64,000 bases of DNA, taken from the NCBI RefSeq assembly GCF_003076755.1, contig NZ_QDKM01000003.1, positions 310,001 through 374,000 of the forward strand. Reading direction: 5' to 3'. The position numbers were made by a program, and so were the translations under genes. Numbering within the stretch: the stretch's first letter is position 1; every line of letters starts with the position of its first letter. This stretch comes from Pararhodobacter oceanensis. Lineage in GTDB: Bacteria; Pseudomonadota; Alphaproteobacteria; Rhodobacterales; Rhodobacteraceae. The notes beneath the pieces are model-generated. The model made no database searches and was not told the origin of the DNA. It saw nothing but the letters and a program-made list of their open reading frames with translations. This document shows positions 34,191 through 43,630 of the stretch, in pieces.

Positions 34191-35516
34191 TTAGCGCAGG
34201 ATCGGCACCTGCGGCACCGCCCGCCTCCCCTCATCATCCAGCGCTGCAGGCCGCGGCCCGCCTGTCGCCCAATCCAGCAATTCCACCGTATGCACCACCG
34301 GCACCTCGGTTCCCGAGCCGATCTGCATCATACAGCCGATGTTCCCCGCCGCGATGATATCCGGTGCGTGCGCCTCCAGCGTGGCCAGTTTGCGCGTCTT
34401 CAATTCGCCCGAGATCGCCGGTTGCAGCAGGTTATAGGTCCCTGCCGAGCCGCAACACAGATGGCTGTCTTCGGGTTCGACGACTTCGAAACCCGCGCGT
34501 TTGAGCAGGTCTTTGGGCAGGGTCTTGATCTGCTGTCCGTGTTGCAGCGAACAGGCCGCGTGATAGGCGACGCGCAGCCCCTTGGGCGCGCCTTTCTCAA
34601 TGCCCAGCGTGGTCAGCACCTCGGACACGTCGCGCGCCAGCCCCGCGATCTCGGCGGCATCTTCGGCCAGCGGATCATGGCGCAGCATATGGCCGTAATC
34701 CTTCACCGTGGTGCCGCAGCCCGAGGTATTGATCACCACCGCATCCAGCCCCGCACCGCGTTTCTCTGCCATCCAGGCGCGGATATTGCGCGAGGCTGAT
34801 GTGTGGCTGTCCGCGGTTTTGCCCATGTGATGGGTCAGCGCCCCGCAACAGCCCGCCCCCTCGGCCACCACCACCTCGGCGCCGAGGCGCGTGAGCAAGC
34901 GGATCGTCGCATCATTGATATCGGTGTTCAGTGCCTTTTGCGCGCAGCCGGTCATCAGCGCCACGCGCATGCGCCGCTCACCCTGCGCCGCGAAGACCTG
35001 CGGCGAGTCATTGCGGCTGACCGGCGGGATCTGTTTCGGCGCCATCGCCAGCATCGCCTTGAGCCGCGCATCGGGCATCAAAAACGCAAAGGGCCGTCCC
35101 AGTTTCGCCGCCAGAAGCGCCAGCCGGAAGCGCGTCGGATAGGGCAGGATCTGCGCCAGCAGAAAGCGCAGCAACCGCTCGCCGAAGGGGCGCTTATAGG
35201 TGCGCTCGATATAGTCGCGCGCGTGATCGACCAGATGCATGTAATGCACGCCCGAGGGGCAGGTGGTCATACAGGCCAGACAGGACAGGCAGCGGTCGAT
35301 ATGTTTGACCGTGCGCGCGTCCGCAGAGCGGCCGGTTTCCAGCATCTCCTTGATCAGGTAAATCCGCCCGCGCGGGCTGTCGAGTTCATCGCCAAGCACC
35401 GCATAGGTCGGGCAGGTGGCAGTGCAAAACCCGCAATGGACACAGGCCCGCAAGACCTCGTTCGAGCGCTGGATCGCCGGATCGCTCAGCTGCTCTTGGG
35501 TGAAATTCGTCTGCAT
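34191..35516 (-). CDS. glcF: Glycolate oxidase, iron-sulfur subunit
   Basis: A 441-residue subunit of the glycolate dehydrogenase complex GlcDEF, which oxidises glycolate to glyoxylate and passes electrons to the membrane quinone pool. Two 4Fe-4S sites are seen: CVHCGFCTATCPTY and CLSCLACMTTCPSG. Two CCG domains follow, AGCCGALTHHMG and LCCGSAGTYNLLQ. VINTSGCGTTVKDYGH is typical. It starts 3 bp after the glcE stop, so the genes are co-transcribed. Confidence 0.95.
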   Translation of the reverse strand: MQTNFTQEQLSDPAIQRSNEVLRACVHCGFCTATCPTYAVLGDELDSPRGRIYLIKEMLETGRSADARTVKHIDRCLSCLACMTTCPSGVHYMHLVDHARDYIERTYKRPFGERLLRFLLAQILPYPTRFRLALLAAKLGRPFAFLMPDARLKAMLAMAPKQIPPVSRNDSPQVFAAQGERRMRVALMTGCAQKALNTDINDATIRLLTRLGAEVVVAEGAGCCGALTHHMGKTADSHTSASRNIRAWMAEKRGAGLDAVVINTSGCGTTVKDYGHMLRHDPLAEDAAEIAGLARDVSEVLTTLGIEKGAPKGLRVAYHAACSLQHGQQIKTLPKDLLKRAGFEVVEPEDSHLCCGSAGTYNLLQPAISGELKTRKLATLEAHAPDIIAAGNIGCMMQIGSGTEVPVVHTVELLDWATGGPRPAALDDEGRRAVPQVPILR

Positions 35517-35519
35517 CGG

Positions 35520-36659
35520 CTACTCCATCAGCCCGGGGTTGAGGATGCCGCGCGGATCGAAACGCGCGCGCAGACCGGCGGTCAATGCCGCAAGCGCCGC
35601 AGGCTCGGGTTGAAAACTGCGCAGGGAGCGGCGCATCGCCTCGGGCGCTTTGACCAGCGTGGCGTGGCCGCCAGAGCGGGCGCAAAACTGCTGCAAATTC
35701 TCCAAGAGTGCCGGCCCGTCGGTCTCCGAGGCCGCGATCCACAGCAGGCCACCGCCCCAATCTGCGAGATAGTCATCGCCAGCGCCCACATCCTGCAGGA
35801 TCACCGGCAGATCACTTGGTTTCATCGACACCCGCACCACCACCTGATGCGGCGCCAAGCGCTCGACATCGCGGATTTGCTGCCACAGGGCCGCTGAGGC
35901 GCCCCGATCCTCCTCCAGAGCAACCGTGCCAAATCCGGCCAATAGCGCCGCCAATTCCCGCGCACGATACTGCACCGAGGCGCGCAACCCTTCGACCCGC
36001 ATATGCACGCCGCGCGCCGGATCATAAGCCGCGCCGGTCACCTCATAGGGCGAGCCCAGTGCCGCCGCCATTGCCTTCACCGCTTGCCCCGCATCGAGCC
36101 CCGCGATGGTCAGCACCGTCTCCGCTTCGGGCCGCGGCAGCACTTTCAGCGCCACCTCGCTCAACACGCCAAGCGTGCCATAAGCCCCCGCCATCAGCTT
36201 GCTCAGATCATAGCCGGTGACATTCTTCATCACCCGCCCGCCGTTCTTGATCACCTGCCCGCTGCCATCGACAAAGCGCACACCCAGAAGCGCATCGCGG
36301 CAAGCGCCCACCGCCGAGACCCGCCGCGGGCCCGAGACATTCGCCGCCACCACGCCGCCGATCGTCGGCACGCCGAAACTGCCCAAAAGCACGCGGTGAT
36401 CCATCGGCTCGAAGGCCAGCATCTGCCCTTCCGCCGCCAGCGCCGCCTCGATCTCCTCCAGCGGCGTGCCGGCGGCTGCGACCAGCGTCAAAGCGCCCGG
36501 CTCATAGAGCGAAATCCCGCTGATCCCCGCGAGTGACAGCAGCTCTCCGGGCACCACCCGCCCGATCCCCCGCGTGCCGCCACCGCAGATGCGCAGCGGC
36601 CCGGCAGCGCCGCGCACCGCCTCGGCCAGTTCCGCCTCAGTCCTTGGCTGCATCACCAC
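35520..36659 (-). CDS. glcE: Glycolate oxidase, FAD-binding subunit
   Basis: A 379-residue FAD-binding (PCMH) subunit related to GlcD. It has LRICGGGTRGIGRVV, GSFGVPTIGGVVAANVSGPR and GGRVMKNVTGYDLSKLMAGA (quoted in part: MKNVTGYDLSKL), and LRARFDPRGILNPG at the end. Two GTG codons and an ATG (36659, 36656, 36653) lie in frame. GTG at 36659 is taken because GAGGGG sits about five bases upstream; ATG at 36653 is possible. That GAGGGG is the end of a dispersed repeat (copy d). Confidence 0.93.
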   Translation of the reverse strand: MVMQPRTEAELAEAVRGAAGPLRICGGGTRGIGRVVPGELLSLAGISGISLYEPGALTLVAAAGTPLEEIEAALAAEGQMLAFEPMDHRVLLGSFGVPTIGGVVAANVSGPRRVSAVGACRDALLGVRFVDGSGQVIKNGGRVMKNVTGYDLSKLMAGAYGTLGVLSEVALKVLPRPEAETVLTIAGLDAGQAVKAMAAALGSPYEVTGAAYDPARGVHMRVEGLRASVQYRARELAALLAGFGTVALEEDRGASAALWQQIRDVERLAPHQVVVRVSMKPSDLPVILQDVGAGDDYLADWGGGLLWIAASETDGPALLENLQQFCARSGGHATLVKAPEAMRRSLRSFQPEPAALAALTAGLRARFDPRGILNPGLME

Positions 36660-36669
36660 TTGCGCCCCT

Positions 36670-36720
36670 CATCTGTCCAAAAATATCCACGGGGGTCCCA
36701 AGGGGGCGCGTGCGCCCCTT
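36670..36720 (+). repeat. ATATCC/GGGG-hairpin dispersed repeat, copy d
   Basis: CATCTGTCCAAAAATATCCA, then CGGGGG and a hairpin built on AAGGGGGCGC and GCGCCCCTT (to 36720). It abuts the glcE start and lies between glcE and glcD. Confidence 0.65.
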
Positions 36721-36797
36721 TGGCCGCGGGTGGGGCGGCCCCATCGGTGCGAGCGGCCCCTCGACGGGGCCCGAGCACCGCCCCCTCACCCCGCCGG

Positions 36798-38231
36798 TCA
36801 TGCCGCGCGCCGTGTGGCACTGGCATCAAGCGGGAACACTTTTGCCGGATTGAGCAGCCACGACGGATCAAACACATCCTTGACCCGCATCTGCGCTTCC
36901 AGATCGGCGGTAGAGAATTGCGCATGCATCAGGTCGCGCTTTTCGATGCCAACCCCGTGTTCGCCGGTCAGACAGCCGCCGACCTCGACGCAGAGCTTGA
37001 GAATATCCGCGCCGAAAGCCTCGCAAAGCTCCAGATCGCCGGGTTTATTGGCGTCAAACAGGATCAGCGGGTGCATATTGCCGTCGCCCGCGTGGAAGAC
37101 ATTCGCCACATCCAGCCCGTAGTCCTTGGACATCTCGCCGATCCGGCGCAGCACATAGGGCAGTTCCGAGACCGGAATCGTGCCGTCGAGACACATATAG
37201 TCATTGATCTGCCCCATCGCGCCAAAAGCGGATTTGCGGCCCAGCCAGATTTTCGCGCTTTCCTCGGCGGATTTGCTTTCACGAAATTCCACCGGATCAT
37301 GGCGCAGGGCAATCTCGCGGATCAGCGCCAGCTGGGTGTCGATCTCGGCGTCTGCGCCCTCGACCTCGACGATCAACAGCGCCTCGCAATCGGGATAGCC
37401 GGCTTTGGCAAAAGCCTCGGTGGCACGGATGCAGGGGCGGTCCATGAATTCGATCGCCACCGGCAGGATGCCCGCTTTGATGATGTCCGAGACGCAGGCC
37501 CCCGCGACCTCGTTGCTGTCAAAGCCGATCAACACCGGCCGTGCGCCTTCGGGCATCGGCAGGATGCGCAGCGTCGCCTCGGTGACCACGCCCAATTGCC
37601 CCTCGGAACCGCAAATCACGCCCAACAGATCCAGCCCGCCCGCGTCCATATGGGCGCCGCCGATCTTGACCACTGTGCCATCCATCAACACCATGGTCAC
37701 GCCCAGCAGATTGTTGGTGGTGACGCCGTATTTCAGGCAATGCGCGCCGCCCGAATTCATCGCGATATTACCGGCAATCGCGCAGGCCAACTGGCTGGAG
37801 GGGTCGGGGGCATAGAAAAACCCGTCGGCCTCGACCGCGCCGGTGACGCTGAGATTGGTGCGGCCGGTTTGCACGCGGATAAAGCGGTTGTCGTAATCGG
37901 TCTCGAGCACATCGCGCAGCCGCGCCACGCCCAAAATCACGCTGTCGGCGGTGGGCAAAGCGCCCCCGGCCAGCGAGGTGCCCGAGCCGCGCGGCACCAC
38001 CGGCACGCCCTCGGCGTGGCAGATTTTCAGCACCGCCGCGACCTCTTCGGTGGTGCGCGGCAGCACCGCAGCGAGCGGCGGGCAGCGGTAGGCGGTCAGA
38101 CCGTCGCACTCATAGGCGCGGGTGGCGGTCGGATCGTCGATCACCGCGTCCTCGGGCAGCACTTTGCGCAATAGCGCGACAATCCGTGCTTTGCGCGCCA
38201 GAACGCCCGGATTTGGCACCGGCATTTCCAT
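36798..38231 (-). CDS. glcD: Glycolate oxidase, FAD-linked catalytic subunit
   Basis: A 477-residue FAD oxidase of the GlcD/D-lactate dehydrogenase group. VVPRGSGTSLAGGALP is the FAD-phosphate loop. IAMNSGGAHCLKYGVTTNNL and GSEGQLGVVTEATLR complete the PCMH domain. NVFHAGDGNMHPLI and TGEHGVGIEKRD give the active-site histidines. GAGGGGAAA precedes ATG 38231; the frame runs 15 codons further but with no ribosome site. It is followed by glcE and glcF on the same strand after a 138-bp gap that holds a dispersed repeat. Confidence 0.95.
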   Translation of the reverse strand: MEMPVPNPGVLARKARIVALLRKVLPEDAVIDDPTATRAYECDGLTAYRCPPLAAVLPRTTEEVAAVLKICHAEGVPVVPRGSGTSLAGGALPTADSVILGVARLRDVLETDYDNRFIRVQTGRTNLSVTGAVEADGFFYAPDPSSQLACAIAGNIAMNSGGAHCLKYGVTTNNLLGVTMVLMDGTVVKIGGAHMDAGGLDLLGVICGSEGQLGVVTEATLRILPMPEGARPVLIGFDSNEVAGACVSDIIKAGILPVAIEFMDRPCIRATEAFAKAGYPDCEALLIVEVEGADAEIDTQLALIREIALRHDPVEFRESKSAEESAKIWLGRKSAFGAMGQINDYMCLDGTIPVSELPYVLRRIGEMSKDYGLDVANVFHAGDGNMHPLILFDANKPGDLELCEAFGADILKLCVEVGGCLTGEHGVGIEKRDLMHAQFSTADLEAQMRVKDVFDPSWLLNPAKVFPLDASATRRAA

Positions 38232-38348
38232 GGCTTTCCCCTCTTCCACCCCATTTTGGTAAAAAAATATAACCAATTTTGGCGGTGAGTCTAGGGATCT
38301 GTCCAGGATTGATCGTGATTGCCGGGAAATCGCGCGGCGTCGGGCGGA

Positions 38349-38774
38349 TCAGCGCTTGCGGCGGTGATAGGTCAGCGCGGAATGCAGGCACTGCGCCAAG
38401 GCGTCGCGGGGGAAATCCGCGCTGGCCATGTCGCCGTGCGGGACAATCAACGCGCGGTTCTTGTCGAAGGTAAACACGCCTTCAAACTGGCTGCGGAAGC
38501 TCTCGACAAGGCTGGTCTGGCAGTTGAACAGCACAGCGCAGCACTCCGGCGCGGATTTCACCGTGCCCAGCCGGATCGTGCTGCCGCTGTGGCTCGCCTC
38601 GGTCAGATAGGCGGGTTCGCCCCATTTGAGGGTCTCGGTCAGCGGCCCGACATTCTCGGACCCGGCGGCCACCTCGAAGATCAGCGCGCGGATCGCGGCG
38701 AAGGTGGCCTGCAGCTCCACCGGATAGCGCGCGAAAGCGGCGGCAACGGTTTGCGACGGAGCGGGCGCAACCAT
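38349..38774 (-). CDS. DUF1801-family protein
   Basis: A 141-residue small soluble protein of the YdhG/DUF1801 fold. It has FAAIRALIFEVAAGSENVGP, TLKWGEPAYLTE and FEGVFTFDKNRALIVPHG, the typical order. Its ATG directly abuts the preceding gene's TAA (TAAATG), so translation is probably coupled. It is the last gene of the moxR-type operon. The family has no established function. Confidence 0.82.
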   Translation of the reverse strand: MVAPAPSQTVAAAFARYPVELQATFAAIRALIFEVAAGSENVGPLTETLKWGEPAYLTEASHSGSTIRLGTVKSAPECCAVLFNCQTSLVESFRSQFEGVFTFDKNRALIVPHGDMASADFPRDALAQCLHSALTYHRRKR

Positions 38775-40844
38775 TTAGCGCCGCGCCTCGCGCAGCCATG
38801 CGCCCAGAAACAGCCCCGCGCCGAGCAGCAGCCAGAGCCACGCAGGCAGGAGCGGGGTCAGGCGCAGATCGGTGGTCACATAGGCCTCGCGCGGGGTGAT
38901 CCCCAGCCAGCCGCGCCCGAAAGCTTGGCGACCGGCCTCAACCGCGCGCAGGGTGGGCAAGCCGTTGGCCACCGTCGCGACACCGCCGCGCGTGGCAGCC
39001 AGCAGCGGCGCCAGAGGGGCGCTATCGCCGACCACACGCTCATATTCGCGCGGGTTGGCGGTGCCGAGGATCGCCACCGTGTCCAACTCGCCCGCGTGCA
39101 ACCGGTAGAGCCCCGGCTCATCGCCCTGCCACGCGGCGGTGAAGCGACCCGGCGCGGTCTCGGTCAGGTCGAGCGTCGCGGTGCTGGCGTCGGGGCGGGT
39201 GATCACCACGCTATGCGGCCCGTCCAAGAGCGAGCGGCGGGTGACATTCAGGGTCAGCCCCTCGCCCTCGGCAATCAGTGCTTCTTCTTCCAGATCGGGC
39301 TCAGCCATCATCCAATGCGCCAGCCGCCGCAAGAGTTCCGCCTGCGGGCCGCCGCCCTCGAAACCGCGATCCCAGAGCCACGCCTGATCCGAGGCCAGCA
39401 TCGCAATGCGTCCGTCGCCGACGCGGTCCTGCACCAGCAAGGGGCGGTCGTTGATGCCCAGCATCGTCACCTCGCCCGAGGTTGGCGTCAGGTCGATCTG
39501 GCGCAGCCAGCGGCCCCAACCGGGCAAGCCCTCGGCGGTTTCGGGCCAATCGGCGGCGAGACCGGCGGTGACCGGATGGCGGGCGCCGGTGTCGGAGAGA
39601 TGCGGCGTGAACGGCTGCTCGAAGACCCGCGCGGTCGGCTCGGCGGGCATGATGAAGCCAAGCGGCGAATGATAGATCGATTCGGCGCTGGCCAGTTCCG
39701 GCCCGCCGACGATCAACAGCGCGCCGCCCTCGGTGACATAGCGCTGGATGTTCTGGAAATAGGAATTCGGCAGGATCCCGCGCCGCCGGTAGCGGTCGAA
39801 AATAATCAGGTCGAATTCGTCGATTTTCTCGATGAACAATTCGCGGGTCGGGAAGGCGATCAGCGAGAGTTCATTGACCGGCACCCCGTCTTGCCGGTCT
39901 GGCGGACGCAGGATGGTGAAATGCACGAGATCCACGGCGGGGTCTGATTTCAACAGGTTACGCCATGTGCGCTGGCCGGTATGCGGCTCGCCGGAGACCA
40001 GAAGCACGCGCAGCCGGTCGCGGATGCCGTTGATCTGCACCACCGCGGAATTGTTGCGCTCGGTCAGCTCGCCCGCGGCGGGATCAAGGGTGAAATGCAG
40101 CACATTGAGGCCGCCGCGCTCGAGCGTCAGGGCCAGTTCCATATCCTGCCCGACCGGCGCCGAGGCGTATTGCATGCCCTCGCCGTTGAGCGCGAAACCG
40201 ATGCGCACCGGCAGGCCGCGCAGGGCCTCGGGCACCGCGCCCTCGTCCTCGATGCGCACGGTCAGCATCACCGTCTCGCCGAGGATGCCGTAGGCGGGGG
40301 CGTTGCGCACGATCAGGCGGCGGTCCCAGTCGTCCGCCGCGCCGGTTTGCAGCAGATGCACAGGGGCGGGAACTTCGGCGCTGACTTGGTCATGGCTGAG
40401 CCCGTCCGAGACGATGAACACCCCGGCCAACCGGTCGCGCGGCACGTCCGAGAGCGCCTCATCCAGCGCCGTGTTGATCCGCGAGCCGCCGTTGTCGGGG
40501 GCGTCGGGCACGGCGATGCGGCGCTCGAGCACGCCCATCCGCGCGAGTTCTTCTTGCAGATGCGTGGTTGCGGTCTCGGTTTGCGCGCTGCGTCCGGCCA
40601 GCCGGTTCGAGCCGGTCTCGTCGCTGAGGATTAAGGCGATATCGGGCAGGGTCTCGCGGTCCTCGGATTGCAGCGAGGGGTTGGCCAGCGCCAGCACGAT
40701 CAGCGCCAGCCCCAGCGCCCGCAATCCCCAGCCCGCCAGCCTGCGCCAGAGCGCCAGTGTTGTGATCACAAAGGCCAGCGCGGCGACCACCGCGACCACG
40801 GGCCAGCCGAGCAGCGGATCAAAGAGGATATAGTCGCCGATCAT
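38775..40844 (-). CDS. Large membrane protein with glutamine-amidotransferase-like region
   Basis: A 689-residue protein. Two N-terminal transmembrane helices (~13-55) precede a large exported part with a vWA-like segment (DIALILSDETGSNRL, VFIVSDGLSHDQ). A later region resembles class I glutamine amidotransferases (GGALLIVGGPELASAESIYH) without an obvious catalytic Cys. One C-terminal helix (~668-686, PAWLWLLLGAGLFLGAWL) ends it. It overlaps the DUF4159 gene by 4 bp. Its place after moxR and DUF58 suggests an envelope complex built with them. Confidence 0.72.
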   Translation of the reverse strand: MIGDYILFDPLLGWPVVAVVAALAFVITTLALWRRLAGWGLRALGLALIVLALANPSLQSEDRETLPDIALILSDETGSNRLAGRSAQTETATTHLQEELARMGVLERRIAVPDAPDNGGSRINTALDEALSDVPRDRLAGVFIVSDGLSHDQVSAEVPAPVHLLQTGAADDWDRRLIVRNAPAYGILGETVMLTVRIEDEGAVPEALRGLPVRIGFALNGEGMQYASAPVGQDMELALTLERGGLNVLHFTLDPAAGELTERNNSAVVQINGIRDRLRVLLVSGEPHTGQRTWRNLLKSDPAVDLVHFTILRPPDRQDGVPVNELSLIAFPTRELFIEKIDEFDLIIFDRYRRRGILPNSYFQNIQRYVTEGGALLIVGGPELASAESIYHSPLGFIMPAEPTARVFEQPFTPHLSDTGARHPVTAGLAADWPETAEGLPGWGRWLRQIDLTPTSGEVTMLGINDRPLLVQDRVGDGRIAMLASDQAWLWDRGFEGGGPQAELLRRLAHWMMAEPDLEEEALIAEGEGLTLNVTRRSLLDGPHSVVITRPDASTATLDLTETAPGRFTAAWQGDEPGLYRLHAGELDTVAILGTANPREYERVVGDSAPLAPLLAATRGGVATVANGLPTLRAVEAGRQAFGRGWLGITPREAYVTTDLRLTPLLPAWLWLLLGAGLFLGAWLREARR

Positions 40845-43630
40845 TGACCCAGCCTTTCCAACAGCGCCGGCACATGCACCTGATCGGATTTATAATTGCC
40901 CGAGAGCACATGCATGATCAGATTGATGCCAAACCGCAGCGCCATTTCGCGTTGCCGCTCGCCAGTGGTGCCGCGTCCGACCGGCAGCAGGGGCATGCCG
41001 GTCTCGTCCACCGCCCAAGCCGAGGCCCAGTCATTGCTGCCCACAACCACCGGCGTCACCCCGTCGTTGAGGTTGCGAAACGGCATGCCCTCGGCGCGTT
41101 CGGCCCCCGGCGGTGCGGCCTCGACCCAGAGCGTGCCGCCCCGGTAGCGGCCCGGAAAATCGGCCAGCAGATAGAAGGTGCGGGTGAGCACATGGTCGGC
41201 GGGCACAGGTTCCAGCGGCGGGATATCGAGACCGGCGGCGATGCGCTGCAAGCGGCGTCCGGCGGGGGTGGTGCCGCCGGTGAGCCGCGAGATTTCGGCA
41301 TCGCGGGTGTCAAAGAGGATCATCCCGCCCGAGCGCAGATAGCGGTTGAGCCGCGCGTAGGCGTCAGAGCTGAGGATCGGGCTGGTCTCGATCACCGGCC
41401 AGTAGAGGAAAGGGTAAAGCGCCAGTTCGTCGCGCTCGATATCCACGGTCATCGGCGCGGCGGGCTCGACCGAGGAGCGCAGGAACAAGGCTTGCGACAG
41501 GCCCTGCAGGCCGGCCAGCGCGGTGGCGTCGACCTGCGCGTCACCGCTGGCGACGGTGGCCAGCACCACGGATTCGGTGGCCTCGAGAATGCGCGGCGAG
41601 ACCTCTTGCGCCTGTGCGAGTTGCGGTGTGGTGCCTGCCAGCCCCAGCGCCACGGCGACGCCCGCCGCGCGCAACAGCCGTCCGCCCAGCGCCAAAGTGG
41701 CCAGCGCATCAAGCATCATCAGCGCCGCCGCCAACGCCAAGAGATAGCCCGCGAGCGGCAGTTCGGGCTGGGCGAAGCCGCTCTCGATGGGCGTGCCTGC
41801 GGGCCAGTCGGCGAGGGTCAATTGGGTCTGCGCGTTGGTGGCATTCACCGCCAAGCGGAAGGCGGCACCGGCGTAGAGGCCCGGCGGCAGATCGGCGTTC
41901 GGCGGCGTGGTCCCTGCGAGCACCGGCGCCAGCGCCTCGCCGCTGACGGCAGCGCGGTCATCGGCGCGGTGCAACAGGCCGAAACCGTCGAGGAGTTCCT
42001 CGGGTTGCCATGTGGTGCCGGATAATTCGCGCGCTTGCGGCAAGCTGCCACGGGTCGAAACCGCCAGCCGGTCGAGCATCTCGACGAACAGGCCCGAGAG
42101 CGGCAGGTTCGACCATTCGGCATTGGCGGTGACATGGAACAAGACCACCTGCCCCGCCCCGCGCGACACCCGCGTGACCAGAGGCGTGCCATCGGCCAGC
42201 GCGGCAATGGTGCGCGCGGCGAGGTCCGGCCCCGGCTCGGCCAGCACCTGCGCGCGGATGCCGACATCACCCGGCACCGGCAGGCCGGTAAAGGGCGAAT
42301 CGTCAGGAAACGGCGCCAAAGAGCGCGGATCGCCCCAGCTCATCGCGCCGCCCACCGTGCGGCCACCGGCGCGCAGGGGCACCGGCAACAGCGGGTCTTC
42401 GCCGCGCGTCGCCACGCTGCCCGCCGCGGCATTGAGCCCCGCGCCCGCCAGCCGTGGTCCGGCAAAGCGCAGCAGCAGCCCGCCCTCATTGAGCCACTCG
42501 GTGACGGCCTCGACCTCGGCTTCGGTCATGCCGGGTTGGTCGGCAAGCACCAGCACATCGGGACCGGCGAGCAGCAGATCATCGAGGCTGGCGGATTCAA
42601 TGACATCGGCGCTATCGGCCAGCGCTTCGCGGATGTAGTGCAGCGGCGAGAGCAGCGCCAAAGCCTCGGAATTGGCGCGCACGGTCAAAAGGGCGACCTT
42701 GCGGCGGCGCAGACTGTCGTCGGCAAGGCTGATCGCACCGGCGCCGCGCTGGCCCGCGACCTGAAACCTTGTGATACGGTTGCGCAATTCGGGCGGCAGG
42801 GTGAATTCGATATCGACGGCGCGCTCACCGGCGGCGAAGGCGACGGGTTGGCGCGCAAGATCCCGCTCGATGCCCGCGGGATCGCGGCCGATGGCCAAAA
42901 GGGTCAGGTCTTGCGCGGGGCCTTGGCTGCGGCGCAGGGTCAGGCTGACGGTATCGCCGCTGAAACTGGCGGGGGCGAGGGCGAGGACCGGCGTGGCGGG
43001 CTCGAAGACCTGCAGCGGGCCGAGGTCGGACAGAGCGGCGAGCAGCGCGCCGCGGCTGTCGCGGGCGAGGCCGTCGGAAATCCAGAGTGTTTCGATGCCT
43101 TCGGGCAGGGCGTCGAGCCAGTCTGTCGCGGCTTGCGGGGCGAAGGCGCGCGGGGTCAGGCCGGGGAGGCGTTCGCGCCAATGCTCCGGCGCGCGGAATT
43201 CCACCGCGCCCACCGGCGGTGCGGTCAGGGCCACCACCGCCACCGGACGCGCGGCCTGCTGCGCGACATCAAGCGCGCGGCTGACCCGCTCGATCCGGCG
43301 CGGCCAGTCGCGGGCGCTGGCCCAGCTGGCATCCATCACCACCAAGAGCGGCCCCTGCCCCGGCACCACCCGCTGCGGGTTCAACACCGGCCCGGCCAGC
43401 GCCAGTATCAGCGCCGCCAATGCGCCCACACGCAACGCCAAGAGCCACCACGGGGTGCGCTGGCTCTCGGGGTCACGCTCACGCAGGCCCAACAAAAGCG
43501 CGATACCGGGGAAGCGGCGGCGCACCGGTGCGGGGGGCACGGCGCGCAGCAGCCACCAGAGGATCGGCAGCGCGGCCAGCGCGAACAGCAAGACCGGCGC
43601 GGTGAAGCCAAGGGCACCGAAGCTCAGCAT
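40841..43630 (-). CDS. BatA-type N-terminal / DUF4159 membrane protein
   Basis: A 929-residue protein. Residues ~1-85 match the BatA N-terminal module: two helices around FAALPILWWLLRAVPPAPV-like sequence and RRFPGIALLLGLRERD. The middle is an exported region with a vWA-like start (LLVVMDASWAS). A further membrane segment lies near 635-680. The end (~710-925) is DUF4159, with LYPFLYWPVIE, GGMILFDTRDAE and FYLLADFPGRYRGGTLWVE-like sequence. The start at 43630 overlaps the DUF58 stop (ATGA). It is likely part of a MoxR/DUF58-dependent envelope system. Confidence 0.85.
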   Translation of the reverse strand: MLSFGALGFTAPVLLFALAALPILWWLLRAVPPAPVRRRFPGIALLLGLRERDPESQRTPWWLLALRVGALAALILALAGPVLNPQRVVPGQGPLLVVMDASWASARDWPRRIERVSRALDVAQQAARPVAVVALTAPPVGAVEFRAPEHWRERLPGLTPRAFAPQAATDWLDALPEGIETLWISDGLARDSRGALLAALSDLGPLQVFEPATPVLALAPASFSGDTVSLTLRRSQGPAQDLTLLAIGRDPAGIERDLARQPVAFAAGERAVDIEFTLPPELRNRITRFQVAGQRGAGAISLADDSLRRRKVALLTVRANSEALALLSPLHYIREALADSADVIESASLDDLLLAGPDVLVLADQPGMTEAEVEAVTEWLNEGGLLLRFAGPRLAGAGLNAAAGSVATRGEDPLLPVPLRAGGRTVGGAMSWGDPRSLAPFPDDSPFTGLPVPGDVGIRAQVLAEPGPDLAARTIAALADGTPLVTRVSRGAGQVVLFHVTANAEWSNLPLSGLFVEMLDRLAVSTRGSLPQARELSGTTWQPEELLDGFGLLHRADDRAAVSGEALAPVLAGTTPPNADLPPGLYAGAAFRLAVNATNAQTQLTLADWPAGTPIESGFAQPELPLAGYLLALAAALMMLDALATLALGGRLLRAAGVAVALGLAGTTPQLAQAQEVSPRILEATESVVLATVASGDAQVDATALAGLQGLSQALFLRSSVEPAAPMTVDIERDELALYPFLYWPVIETSPILSSDAYARLNRYLRSGGMILFDTRDAEISRLTGGTTPAGRRLQRIAAGLDIPPLEPVPADHVLTRTFYLLADFPGRYRGGTLWVEAAPPGAERAEGMPFRNLNDGVTPVVVGSNDWASAWAVDETGMPLLPVGRGTTGERQREMALRFGINLIMHVLSGNYKSDQVHVPALLERLGQ

